A DNA stretch of 33,908 nucleotides from a virus: the IMG/VR virus record IMGVR_UViG_3300047312_000118, positions 1 to 33,908 of that record; one strand, written 5' to 3'. Made by a program: the position numbers and the translations under genes. Under the pieces are notes generated by a model. That model was given only the letters and a program-made list of their open reading frames with translations. It did no database searches and was not told the DNA's origin. This document shows, piece by piece, positions 7,007 to 14,636 of the stretch (the first letter of the stretch is position 1; every line of letters begins with the position of its first letter).

Positions 7007-9078
7007 GCAAGCAAAACATTTTCATCCCGCTGACGAAGGTCGACGAGGAGAAGCGCCTGGTGTTCGGCCTCGTTGCCGGTCAGGTAAGGGACAAGTCCGG
7101 GGAGATTATGCACTATGGGCTCTCCAAGCCGAACTTTGTGACGTGGTCCGGCGCGATGGAGAAGGCGAGCAACGGTCAGTCCGTGGGCAACCTGCGCGCC
7201 ATGCACAAGAGCGTGGCGGCCGGCAAGATCACCTCGCTGACGTTCGACGACGAGAACCAGCGCATTGAGTGCTGCGGCAAGGTCGTGGACGACGCCGAGT
7301 GGAACAAGGTTCTGGAGGGCGTCTACACGGGCTTCAGCGTGGGAGGCGACTACGGCAAGCGCTGGAAGGACCCGAAGGACCCCGGCACCACGTGGTACGT
7401 CGCGGTTCCGAACGAGATTAGCCTCGTGGACAACCCGTGCATCACTCAGGCCACCTTCGAGGTGGTCAAGTCCGATGGCACCAAGGAGCTGCGCAAGTTT
7501 CATCAGCCCACCGAGGCGGAGAGGCTGGAGACGCGAGCAAGGGAGCTGTGCAAGGCCGCTGGCCATGATCCCGATGAGCAGGTTGCGCCGGAGAAGAAGC
7601 TGGACGACAAGCTCGTGCCAGCCGTTCTCAAGTGGCATGGCTTCATCGAGAACGCACGGCGCGAGGCCACGGCCGACCAGAACGATCTGGGCCTGGTTCA
7701 GAAGTGGGTGGCGCCCGACGGCACGGCCTTCGAGAAGAAGGACGAGGCCCGCGCCCACGTCCTGGCCAAGGGCGCTGAGGCCGCGTTCAAGCCGGTCACC
7801 GACGTGCTGGACGCGATTGACAACGCGCTGACCGCGCGCGAGGGTGCCGCCGAGGCGGAACTCACCGAAGCGGACCTGACCAAGATCAGCAAGAGCACGG
7901 GCCTGACGGGAGACTCGCTCCAGAAGTTCATGGCCACGGCGAGCCACGACGTGATCGCGGTGATCCTGGCGAAGAAGGAGTTTACCGACAAGGAGCGCGG
8001 CAAGCTGGCGGACGCCGGCAAGGCGCTCCCGGACGGCTCGTTCCCGATCGAGAACGTCGCGGACCTGAAGAACGCCGTCAAGGCCTATGGCCGCGCCAAG
8101 GACAAGCCCAAGGCGAAGGCGCACATCATCGCTCGCGCCAAGTCGCTCAAGGCCACGGCCGAGCTGCCGGAGGACTGGGACGGCTCAACCGCCGACAAGG
8201 CGGCGAAGACCGTCACCACCGGCCTGCTCCGCAAGGGAATGAGGACGGTGGCGCGCCTGGCCGGGCTCCTGGAGGAGCTGAACTGGCTGCGCGAGGAAGT
8301 TCTCATGGAGCAGAAGATGGAGGGTGACAACTCCACGCTTCCGTCGGAGCTGGCCGAGGACATTGCCAACCTCTGCAAGACGCTCTGCTCCATGACGGAG
8401 GAGGAGACCGGCGAGCTGGTCACGCGAGGACTTGATCCCGACGACGTGTGCGAGATGGAGGACATGCTGGCCGCGTGTCACTCAACTGGCGCGCTGAGGA
8501 AGTTCCTCGGCGACCGACCGGCGCTGGCCAAGATCGCCACGGGCGTGGAGAAGGCCGCCGCGCGTCACGACAAGGAGACCGCCGATCACATCCAGGCCGC
8601 TCACGATCACGTCGCCGCAGCCTGCGACGGCGAGACCTGCGATGGCGGCGGCGAGGCCGACAAGGCCGTGGCCGGCGGGCGCGACAAGCAGCGCCTCTCC
8701 AAGGCTCATGGCCTCATGAAGGAACTGGGCGCCGACTGTGGCGCTGGAATGAACAAGCGGGCTCCGGCCGGGGACGGTCAGGTCAGCCTTGCGTTGGCGG
8801 AGAACGTACAGCTCCGCAAGCTGGCAGGTGAGATGAAGGATCGTCTCGCCAGCGTTCTTGACCGGGTGGAGAAGCTGGAGGCGCAGCCCGCGCCCTCGAA
8901 GGGCCACCTCGGACGAGGACTGACCAAGAACCAGGACAACGGCGGCCTGGGTGGCGGAACCGGGGACGGAGACGCAACCGACCAGCTGGCCAAGATTCTG
9001 GAGAGCATGACGCCGGAGGAGCGGTCAATGGCCTTGATGAAGGCCGCGATGCGCAACGGCCGAGTGCTTGCCGAGTAA
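7003..9078 (+). CDS. Prohead protease with DUF6582 domain and long scaffold-like tail
   Basis: A 691-residue protein. Residues 1-155 resemble XkdF/S78-type prohead proteases: a likely catalytic His68 in 'RAMHKS' and Ser112 in 'GFSVGGDYG', with 'NEISLVDNPC' (138-146) as in the family. Residues about 323-392 match the DUF6582 pattern ('GKALPDGSFPI', 'KAYGRAK', 'HIIARAKSL', 'LPEDW'). The remainder is highly charged and helical, ending in a coiled coil near 585-625. This fits a protease joined to its scaffold, which is cleaved during capsid maturation. It lies directly before the capsid gene. The start ATG overlaps the previous stop and has AAGGGA upstream. Confidence 0.85.
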   Translation: MSKQNIFIPLTKVDEEKRLVFGLVAGQVRDKSGEIMHYGLSKPNFVTWSGAMEKASNGQSVGNLRAMHKSVAAGKITSLTFDDENQRIECCGKVVDDAEWNKVLEGVYTGFSVGGDYGKRWKDPKDPGTTWYVAVPNEISLVDNPCITQATFEVVKSDGTKELRKFHQPTEAERLETRARELCKAAGHDPDEQVAPEKKLDDKLVPAVLKWHGFIENARREATADQNDLGLVQKWVAPDGTAFEKKDEARAHVLAKGAEAAFKPVTDVLDAIDNALTAREGAAEAELTEADLTKISKSTGLTGDSLQKFMATASHDVIAVILAKKEFTDKERGKLADAGKALPDGSFPIENVADLKNAVKAYGRAKDKPKAKAHIIARAKSLKATAELPEDWDGSTADKAAKTVTTGLLRKGMRTVARLAGLLEELNWLREEVLMEQKMEGDNSTLPSELAEDIANLCKTLCSMTEEETGELVTRGLDPDDVCEMEDMLAACHSTGALRKFLGDRPALAKIATGVEKAAARHDKETADHIQAAHDHVAAACDGETCDGGGEADKAVAGGRDKQRLSKAHGLMKELGADCGAGMNKRAPAGDGQVSLALAENVQLRKLAGEMKDRLASVLDRVEKLEAQPAPSKGHLGRGLTKNQDNGGLGGGTGDGDATDQLAKILESMTPEERSMALMKAAMRNGRVLAE

Positions 9079-9118
9079 AGCACACCCACCCCGAAACCCG
9101 ACAGAAGGACCTGAAATC

Positions 9119-10642
9119 ATGGAACCCGTATCCGGTGTCACCCTTACCAGGGAGACCCTTGACCTCATGAAGAACGCGCTCGGATCGCCGTATGATCAGC
9201 GCGGAAACAAGCTGGCGAAGACCGTCAGCATCTCAACCGGCCTCACGTACTACGACCTCATGGCGCCGGCCAAGATGCTCTACCCGACGATCACGCCACT
9301 GCGCAACGCCATCCCGCGCGTAAGCCGTCCCAACCCGGGTGACGCAGCCCACTGGAAGCAGATCAGTCAACTGATTGGTTCCGGCTATGACGCAATGGGA
9401 TGGGTGCCGGAAGGCCAGCGCTCCGGCCGCATGAGCTATGTGACCGCCAACAAGGCGCTCACCTACGTTACGCTCGGCGAGGAAGATAGCCTGACGTTCG
9501 AAGCCGAGAGCGCTGCTCAGGGCTTCGAAGACGAGAACGCGTTGGTCAGCTTCCGCCTCCTGCAGAAGATGATGCGCAAGGAGGAAATCGGCATTCTCGC
9601 CGGCAACGCCACCCTGCAGCTTGGCGTCCCCTCTCAGCCGACGTTGTCAGCCTCGGGATCGGGCGGCACGCTGCCGGCGTTGAACCCGTACTCTGTGATC
9701 GCCGTGGCGCTGACGCTGGAGGGCTACAAGAACTCGTCGCTCTCCGCCGGCGTCGCCACGACGAAGAACATCACGGGGGCAGATGGCAACACGTTCACGC
9801 TGAACGGGGGCAGCTCCAACAAGAGCCCCAACAACACGCAGGCCGTCACGCTCGGGCAGACCCTGTTCGCCTCCGTTCCGGTGGTTCAGGGTGCGGTCGC
9901 CTACGCGTGGTTCGTCGGCGCGGTCGGCAGCGAGACGCTGCAGGCCATCACCACGATCAACAGCGTCTCCTTCTCCGCTCCACTCGCGGGCGGTCAGCAG
10001 GCGGCGACGGCGATCACCCAGGACAGCTCGGCCAATCCCAACTACGCGTTCGATGGACTTCTCACCACCGCGCTGAAGCCCGGCAACCTGGCATACCTCA
10101 ACCTGCTCGCCACGGGCACGGCGGGAACGGGAACGATCCTCACGGCCTCTGGCCGCGGGTCGGTCAATGAGGTGGACGAGCTGCTCCAGAAGATGTGGGA
10201 CGGGTTCAATCTCGGCCCGACGGTTCTCTGGGTCAACTCACAGCAGCAGAAGGACATGACCACGCTCTGCCTGACCAACACGTCAGGCCCGCTGCTCCGC
10301 TACGACGTGCCCACCACGCCTGGTCAGGCCTACGGCATCGTCGCCAACGGCGTGATTGACTTCTACTACAACCCGTACACCAACGAGAAGATTCCGGTCA
10401 AGGTCCATCCGGACGCTACGCCGGGAACGATCATGGGGTACTGCGAGAAGTTGCCGGCCTGGTATCAGAGCAATAACGTCCCCAACGTCGCCGAGATGCT
10501 CTGCCGGCGAGACTACTACCGGATGGACTGGCCGCTTCGCACCCGCCAGCGTGAGTACGGGGTGTACGCGGAGGAGGTCCTTGCGGTGTACGCCACGTTC
10601 GCGATGGCCGTCATCGGGAACATCGCCGCCGGCGCCGCCTAA
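9119..10642 (+). CDS. Major capsid protein, HK97-like, with inserted beta domain
   Basis: A 507-residue capsid subunit. ATG 9119 is chosen because GAAGGA lies about 10 nt upstream. Residues 1-165 and about 310-507 look like an HK97-fold coat protein ('ISTGLTYYDLMAPA', 'MGWVPEGQRSG', 'MRKEEIGILAGN', C-terminal 'REYGVYAEEVLAVYATFAMAVI'). Between them, about 175-300, is an Ala/Thr/Ser/Gly-rich beta segment with 'VQGAVAYAWFVG' (near 256-267), like an Ig or FN3-type domain that could project from the capsid surface. It follows the protease gene. Hairpins just after the stop may lower downstream expression, as expected for the most abundant virion protein. Confidence 0.92.
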   Translation: MEPVSGVTLTRETLDLMKNALGSPYDQRGNKLAKTVSISTGLTYYDLMAPAKMLYPTITPLRNAIPRVSRPNPGDAAHWKQISQLIGSGYDAMGWVPEGQRSGRMSYVTANKALTYVTLGEEDSLTFEAESAAQGFEDENALVSFRLLQKMMRKEEIGILAGNATLQLGVPSQPTLSASGSGGTLPALNPYSVIAVALTLEGYKNSSLSAGVATTKNITGADGNTFTLNGGSSNKSPNNTQAVTLGQTLFASVPVVQGAVAYAWFVGAVGSETLQAITTINSVSFSAPLAGGQQAATAITQDSSANPNYAFDGLLTTALKPGNLAYLNLLATGTAGTGTILTASGRGSVNEVDELLQKMWDGFNLGPTVLWVNSQQQKDMTTLCLTNTSGPLLRYDVPTTPGQAYGIVANGVIDFYYNPYTNEKIPVKVHPDATPGTIMGYCEKLPAWYQSNNVPNVAEMLCRRDYYRMDWPLRTRQREYGVYAEEVLAVYATFAMAVIGNIAAGAA

Positions 10643-10648
10643 GCATTG

Positions 10649-10671
10649 GACCGGGCGCCCCCTCCCCGGTC
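10649..10671 (+). terminator. First hairpin after capsid gene
   Basis: GACCGGG at 10649-10655 pairs perfectly with CCCGGTC at 10665-10671 around a nine-base C-rich loop, six bases after the capsid stop codon. There is no T-run. It could shield the capsid mRNA 3' end or assist the larger hairpin that follows. Confidence 0.4.
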
Positions 10672-10689
10672 AGGGCAGCGTCAGCAAAT

Positions 10690-10737
10690 GGACGGGGACC
10701 TGAGAGCTGTGGCTCAGGTCTCCGTCCTCCCACAGCT
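10690..10737 (+). terminator. Large hairpin after capsid gene with complementary loop
   Basis: A 15-base stem (10690-10704 with 10713-10727) has only one G-U wobble. Its eight-base loop AGCTGTGG (10705-10712) is fully complementary to CCACAGCT at 10730-10737, two bases past the stem. The two pairings cannot easily form fully together, so they may be alternatives. With no T-run, it may be a partial terminator, an RNA stability element or a switch between capsid and neck genes. Confidence 0.55.
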
Positions 10738-10760
10738 AACCACAGAAGGGAATAGCTATC

Positions 10761-11252
10761 ATGGCAGTCAAAGGAGAACGATTGAGAATGAAAGCGCCCG
10801 CGAACTCGGGCGGCATCTCAATCGGCGTAGACGAGTATGTTCCGGACAAGCAGGGGATCGTGCTCGTCCCCCTGTCACAAGTCGCCATGGCCAAGAGCCA
10901 CGGCTTCATCTCGCTGGACCCGGAACCAGCCGAGACCCGTGGACCGCGGCGCGACCCGAACGTGCGCCGCGCGTCGGACAGCGAGCCCGTCCGTCTCGTG
11001 CCGGCCAGGCTCACCGACTCCGAGAAGGAGGCCATCATCAAGGCTGGTGGCGCACCTCCTCCCGAGCCGGCGCCGAAGACCGAGAAGGAGTCAGCTCCTC
11101 GCGACAAGGAGGGCAAGCGGCTGGACGGCCCGACGCTCGCCGAGTGGGTCAAGGCTGGTTACGCGGAGGACGCCTACCCTCCCGACGGCTACTCGGACCG
11201 GCGCACGCCGGAGGAGCTGGCCGACGCGGACAAGAAGAAGGTCAAGAAGTAA
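10761..11252 (+). CDS. Conserved phage protein of unknown function (neck region)
   Basis: A 163-residue hydrophilic protein of unknown function between the capsid and the connector. ATG 10761 follows GAAGGGA; ATG 10788 follows AAAGGAGA and is equally plausible, giving 154 residues. The centre is Pro/Glu/Lys-rich and probably disordered. The C-terminus carries 'LAEWVKAGYAEDAYPPDGY', which resembles a motif seen in small phage neck-region proteins. No enzyme motif is seen. A head-tail joining accessory role is inferred from position. Confidence 0.65.
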   Translation: MAVKGERLRMKAPANSGGISIGVDEYVPDKQGIVLVPLSQVAMAKSHGFISLDPEPAETRGPRRDPNVRRASDSEPVRLVPARLTDSEKEAIIKAGGAPPPEPAPKTEKESAPRDKEGKRLDGPTLAEWVKAGYAEDAYPPDGYSDRRTPEELADADKKKVKK

Positions 11253-11257
11253 CGGCC

Positions 11258-12109
11258 ATGATCGGCGACCTGACAACCCTGGCCAATGTGAACGCGTGGT
11301 GCAACTACACGACCACTAACGTGGACCGTGACAAGATCACCACGCGCACGATCAGCCAGGTTAGTCAGGTCGTCCGCTCCTATCTTCGCCGGCAGTCGCT
11401 CCTGCTGACGAGCTACGCCGAGACCTACGACGGCAACAACGTGGACACCATGCTGCTGAGGCAGTGGCCCGTGTCCTCGGTGAGCGCGCTGGCGATCGGT
11501 GCTCAGTCCATCGTGCCCGGAACGTATGGTCTCAACGGCACGCCCTCTCAGATGGGGTACTTCTTCGACCAGTGGGACGGTCAGCCGCCGGGAAGAATGA
11601 GCCGGCTGTCGCTTCTCGGTTACGCGTTCTGCCAGGGCACCAGCAACGTCAGCGTTACCTACAGGGCCGGCTACGCCATCTTCAACGAGGCGCAGACCGT
11701 GCCGGGAACGCCCTACCAGATCACGCCGGCGGCGCCGCTCGGGAGCTGGGCGGCCGACAACGGCGTCACCTACGCCGGCACGGGCGTGGCGCTGCAGGCG
11801 ATCGCCAGCGGAACGCCGAGCCTCGGGCAGTACGTTCCGCCGCAGCCCTACGCCAGCTCCGTAGTTCCATACTATCAGTTCTCTGCCGCCGACCAGAACG
11901 CCAACGTGCTGCTGACCTACTCCTTCACGCCCGCGGACCTGGAGCAGGCCATCATTGAGATGATCCAGGAGCGGCTAAGCTACCGGGCGCGGCCAGGCGA
12001 GCGAACTCACTCCACTGGGGGCGTGGTCACGGCCAGCTTCAACATCGTGGACCTCACGCCGTGGATCAAGCTCGTTCTTGAGCCCTACCGGCGGAAGGTG
12101 CCCGTCTGA
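11258..12109 (+). CDS. Head-tail connector, gp6-like, with inserted beta module
   Basis: A 283-residue protein starting at ATG 11258, just after the previous stop. Residues 1-140 look like gp6-type adaptors that bind beneath the portal ('ITTRTISQVSQVVRSYLRR', 'DTMLLRQWPVSSVSALAI', 'VSVTYRAGYA'), and the family's C-terminal helix resumes at 224 ('TPADLEQAIIEMIQERLSYR'). Typical gp6 proteins are about 100 residues. Here residues about 147-223 form an insertion that ends 'YQFSAADQNANVLLTYSF'. A closely similar segment is found inside the tail tube protein at 13417-13617. An open frame extends upstream but has no coding character there. Confidence 0.8.
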   Translation: MIGDLTTLANVNAWCNYTTTNVDRDKITTRTISQVSQVVRSYLRRQSLLLTSYAETYDGNNVDTMLLRQWPVSSVSALAIGAQSIVPGTYGLNGTPSQMGYFFDQWDGQPPGRMSRLSLLGYAFCQGTSNVSVTYRAGYAIFNEAQTVPGTPYQITPAAPLGSWAADNGVTYAGTGVALQAIASGTPSLGQYVPPQPYASSVVPYYQFSAADQNANVLLTYSFTPADLEQAIIEMIQERLSYRARPGERTHSTGGVVTASFNIVDLTPWIKLVLEPYRRKVPV

Positions 12110-12621
12110 TGCTGCAGGTACGGATCATCGGCAAGGAGGAGGTGATAGCCCACATCCTGGGCGCGCCCGAGAGCGTGCGCTCGGCCCTCGTGACGATGAT
12201 GTACCGGCTCGTTCTACTCGTGCAGCGCAACGTGGTGGAGGGTCATCTCTCGGGGCCGACCGGCGAGCATTCGCTCTCCGTCGGCACGCAACCCGGCGAG
12301 CCGCACGGTAAGCTGAGGCGCTCCGTCCAGACCTCGGTGACCAGCGGCGAGACGCTCATCGCCGGCAAGATATTCTACACGGGGGACGTTCCCTACGCGG
12401 CCATTCATGAGTTCGGCGGCGTCATTCATGTTCCGGAGATTGTGCCCAGCAAGGCGCAGGCGCTTCACTTCATGTACGCTGGCAAGGAGATATTCGCGCG
12501 CCGGGTGAGAGCCCACGACGTTCACATGCCGGAGCGTGCGCCGCTGCGCACGGGTTTCGCCGAGATGTTCGACCAGATACAGGCGGGAATGCGTGAAGCC
12601 GTCAGCGAGGGCTGGAAATGA
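12109..12621 (+). CDS. HK97 gp10-like neck/tail protein
   Basis: A 170-residue protein matching HK97 gp10/minor-tail neck proteins: an N-terminal helix, 'DVPYAAIHEFGGVIHVP' (near 88-104), 'PSKAQALHFMYAG' (near 107-119) and 'PERAPLRTGFAEM' near the end. These proteins help join or complete the tail at the neck. The start ATG shares one base with the connector's stop (TGATG), and the gene overlaps the next by 4 nt. Order connector, gp10-like, tail terminator, tail tube is standard. Confidence 0.85.
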   Translation: MLQVRIIGKEEVIAHILGAPESVRSALVTMMYRLVLLVQRNVVEGHLSGPTGEHSLSVGTQPGEPHGKLRRSVQTSVTSGETLIAGKIFYTGDVPYAAIHEFGGVIHVPEIVPSKAQALHFMYAGKEIFARRVRAHDVHMPERAPLRTGFAEMFDQIQAGMREAVSEGWK

Positions 12622-13100
12622 CCCCGGGCCGCGAGAACGTGGCCGCGGCGCTGGCCGCGCTGTTCGCCACGCTGAACTCCGACGGCACGTGGACGGTGAG
12701 CGCTGCTTCCCTCATCGCGGCCGGCTTCAAGACGTTCAACCGCCGCGTCCAGCTCTGGACCAAGGTGGACGCCAACGACAAGCCGGCGCTGTTCCTGGTC
12801 AACTACGACGAGGATCACGACCGCAAGTCCATCATCGGCCCCGACAAGAACACCATGCACTTTGAGCTGGTGATCTACGACGACGTGTCGGACCCGTCCG
12901 TTATTCCATCCCAGCGAATGAACAACTTGCTGGACGCTATTGATACCGTGCTGCTCCAGGCTACCAATCAGCTTGTTGGCAGGGCTACCCTCGGCGGTAT
13001 CGTACATCACGTGTGGGTAGAGGGATCAGCGAAGGTCGCACCGGGCGACCTCGACAACCAGAGCGTGGCGACCTATCCGCTGCGCGTGCTTGTTCCGTAA
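12618..13100 (+). CDS. Tail terminator-like protein
   Basis: A 160-residue protein placed where siphoviruses encode the tail terminator, which caps the tail tube before joining to the head. It has an N-terminal helix ('GRENVAAALAALFATL'), a central strand region 'KPALFLVNYDEDH' and 'HFELVIYDDV', then the helix 'MNNLLDAIDTVL', a layout common in the gpU/gp17-like fold. The family call rests mainly on gene order. ATG overlaps the preceding stop (ATGA). Confidence 0.7.
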   Translation: MTPGRENVAAALAALFATLNSDGTWTVSAASLIAAGFKTFNRRVQLWTKVDANDKPALFLVNYDEDHDRKSIIGPDKNTMHFELVIYDDVSDPSVIPSQRMNNLLDAIDTVLLQATNQLVGRATLGGIVHHVWVEGSAKVAPGDLDNQSVATYPLRVLVP

Positions 13101-13113
13101 GGAGGAACCAATC

Positions 13114-13869
13114 ATGCAGTACAACTTTGGATCGGGCACGGTGGTTGCGACGCGCACCGACGTGGCCAACGCTCAGCCGACCTTCTTCGGCGTGCTCCAG
13201 GACATCGAGCTGGACCTGGATGAGACGCTCAAGGAGCTGAAGGGCCAGTACAAGATGGCCGTGGACGTAGCACCTGCCGACTTCAAGATTACCTTCAAGG
13301 CCAAGTTCGCGAAGATTCAGGCCAACGCGCTTAACAACCTGATGCTCGGCGATACCTACACGGCCGCCGCCGGTTTCAACATGGCAGTGGCTGAGCCGCA
13401 GAACATTCCAGCGACCGGACCCTACACGGTAACCACGAACAACGCGGCTCACTTCACGGCTGATCGCGGCGTCTTCTACGCGAGCAACTACAAGCAGTTC
13501 ACCCCCGTGGCGGCTTCTCCAGCCGTTGCTCAGTACACGGTGAACCCGGCCACTGGCATCTACACCTTCGCCGCGGCGGATGAGGGCGTAGCCGTCCTGA
13601 TCTACTACGACTTCACCGTCACCAACATGAACCAGATCACGGGAACCAACAACCTCATGGGAACGGGGCCAGCCTTCTCGCTCTCCATGATGGAGCAGTA
13701 CACGAACAACGCGGGCGTTACGGGGCAGATGTACGTCAAGCTCAACGCGTGCCGCGCCAGCAAGATCACCCTGCCGATGAAGAACAACGACTACACCGTG
13801 CAGGAGATTGACGGTCAGGCCTTCCCGGACCCGTCGGGGACGTGGGGCTACCTGGCCACCACCGACTAA
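13114..13869 (+). CDS. Major tail tube protein
   Basis: A 251-residue protein that likely stacks as hexamers to form the tail tube. ATG 13114 is chosen for its very strong ribosome site, TAAGGAGG, which overlaps the preceding stop; such a site fits an abundant protein. The tube-like fold appears split: residues 1-98 ('VLQDIELDLDETLKELKGQ', 'DFKITFKAKFAKI') and 170-251, with an inserted beta segment at about 100-168 ending 'YTFAAADEGVAVLIYYDF'. The same kind of module is inserted in the connector at 11705-11926. It lies directly before the tail chaperone genes. Confidence 0.85.
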   Translation: MQYNFGSGTVVATRTDVANAQPTFFGVLQDIELDLDETLKELKGQYKMAVDVAPADFKITFKAKFAKIQANALNNLMLGDTYTAAAGFNMAVAEPQNIPATGPYTVTTNNAAHFTADRGVFYASNYKQFTPVAASPAVAQYTVNPATGIYTFAAADEGVAVLIYYDFTVTNMNQITGTNNLMGTGPAFSLSMMEQYTNNAGVTGQMYVKLNACRASKITLPMKNNDYTVQEIDGQAFPDPSGTWGYLATTD

Positions 13870-13922
13870 CGCGGCGGGCGCCCACAGCTCCCCCTGCCTC
13901 AACCATCAGAGGAGAACCCACA

Positions 13923-14408
13923 GTGAAGATTGAACCCAACGCTGAGCTGCTCAGCGACAAAACCATTCCCACCATTGAACTGGCCGGCAAGCGCTGGCCC
14001 ATTCCGTTTCTCGCGCCCAAGCAGAACCGGATCGTGGTGCCGGCGCTTCTGCGCGTAACGCCGAAGATACTGAGGGGAGCCCCGCACGTGGCGGGCGTTC
14101 CCACCGAGGCCAAGGCGAAGGCGAACACCAGCCGGCTTGCCGACGACCTGGAGCGTCTGGCCGAGGGCCTTACCAAGGAGGGCTTTGACGACCTCCTGGA
14201 CGCGTGCTTCTGGGCCATTCAGCGTGGGCACCCCGAGGTGGACCGGATGGACTTTGAGGACTGGCCCATCGGCGTGCTGGACATGATCGCTGCGTCGCTG
14301 ATCATCGCGAGGCAGACGGGAGTGATCAAGACCACCAAGGTGGGGGAGGCTGGCGCCGCCAAGCCGGGGGAAGCGACGGCGGGGACCTCCCGGACTGGGA
14401 CGCAATAG
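13923..14408 (+). CDS. Tail assembly chaperone (G-type, zero frame)
   Basis: A 161-residue protein between the tail tube and tape measure genes, where lambda-like phages encode gpG. The start is GTG 13923, with GAGGAGA about 8 nt upstream; longer readings lack a ribosome site. The N-terminus is a small domain ('TIELAGKRWPIPFLAPKQNR'), then helices, with an Ala/Gly/Thr-rich tail after the proposed shift site. Chaperones of this kind coat the tape measure during tail assembly and are absent from the finished virion. A second product is probably made by -1 frameshifting near the end of this gene. Confidence 0.8.
   Translation: MKIEPNAELLSDKTIPTIELAGKRWPIPFLAPKQNRIVVPALLRVTPKILRGAPHVAGVPTEAKAKANTSRLADDLERLAEGLTKEGFDDLLDACFWAIQRGHPEVDRMDFEDWPIGVLDMIAASLIIARQTGVIKTTKVGEAGAAKPGEATAGTSRTGTQ
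14366..14372 (+). promoter_or_regulatory. Candidate -1 frameshift site
   Basis: The heptamer GGGGGAA reads G GGG GAA in the zero frame. Slipping back one base re-pairs GGG perfectly, and the glutamate tRNA would meet GGA with a G-U pair at position two. The -1 frame is then open to 14635 and encodes a plausible chaperone extension. A second candidate, GGGGGAG at 14342-14348, fits the tRNAs less well. Neither is a textbook slippery sequence. Confidence 0.5.
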
Positions 14409-14635
14409 TAGCGCGCGTCTGTGACCGAACCGGGTGGAGTTGGGAGTACGTCAACGAAACCCTGGAGATGCCTCGCCTTGACGCGCTGGAGCAGCAGTGG
14501 ATTGAGGAGCCGCCGGTCAACGTACTGGTGGCCGCGCTCCTCGGCCGACGACGCCCCAGCAGGAAGAAGCAACAGAAGGGAACCCTGGCGCAGCTTGCGG
14601 CCAAGTTCCCAAGCGGCCGGATAGCGTTGAACTGA
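14372..14635 (+). CDS. Tail assembly chaperone C-terminal extension (T-type, -1 frame)
   Basis: This -1-frame segment would give the longer GT-type chaperone of about 237 residues if ribosomes slip near 14366. Its 87 residues look truly coding: 'LPDWDAIVARVCDRTGW', 'WEYVNETLEMPRLDALEQQW', 'VNVLVAALLGRR', with ordinary composition, whereas the other frames are arginine- and serine-rich. The stop at 14633-14635 lies one base before the tape measure ATG. No convincing separate start exists near its beginning. In lambda, the T part contacts the tail tube protein while G holds the tape measure; the same division is inferred here. Confidence 0.72.
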   Translation, partial: SDGGDLPDWDAIVARVCDRTGWSWEYVNETLEMPRLDALEQQWIEEPPVNVLVAALLGRRRPSRKKQQKGTLAQLAAKFPSGRIALN

Positions 14636-14636
14636 G

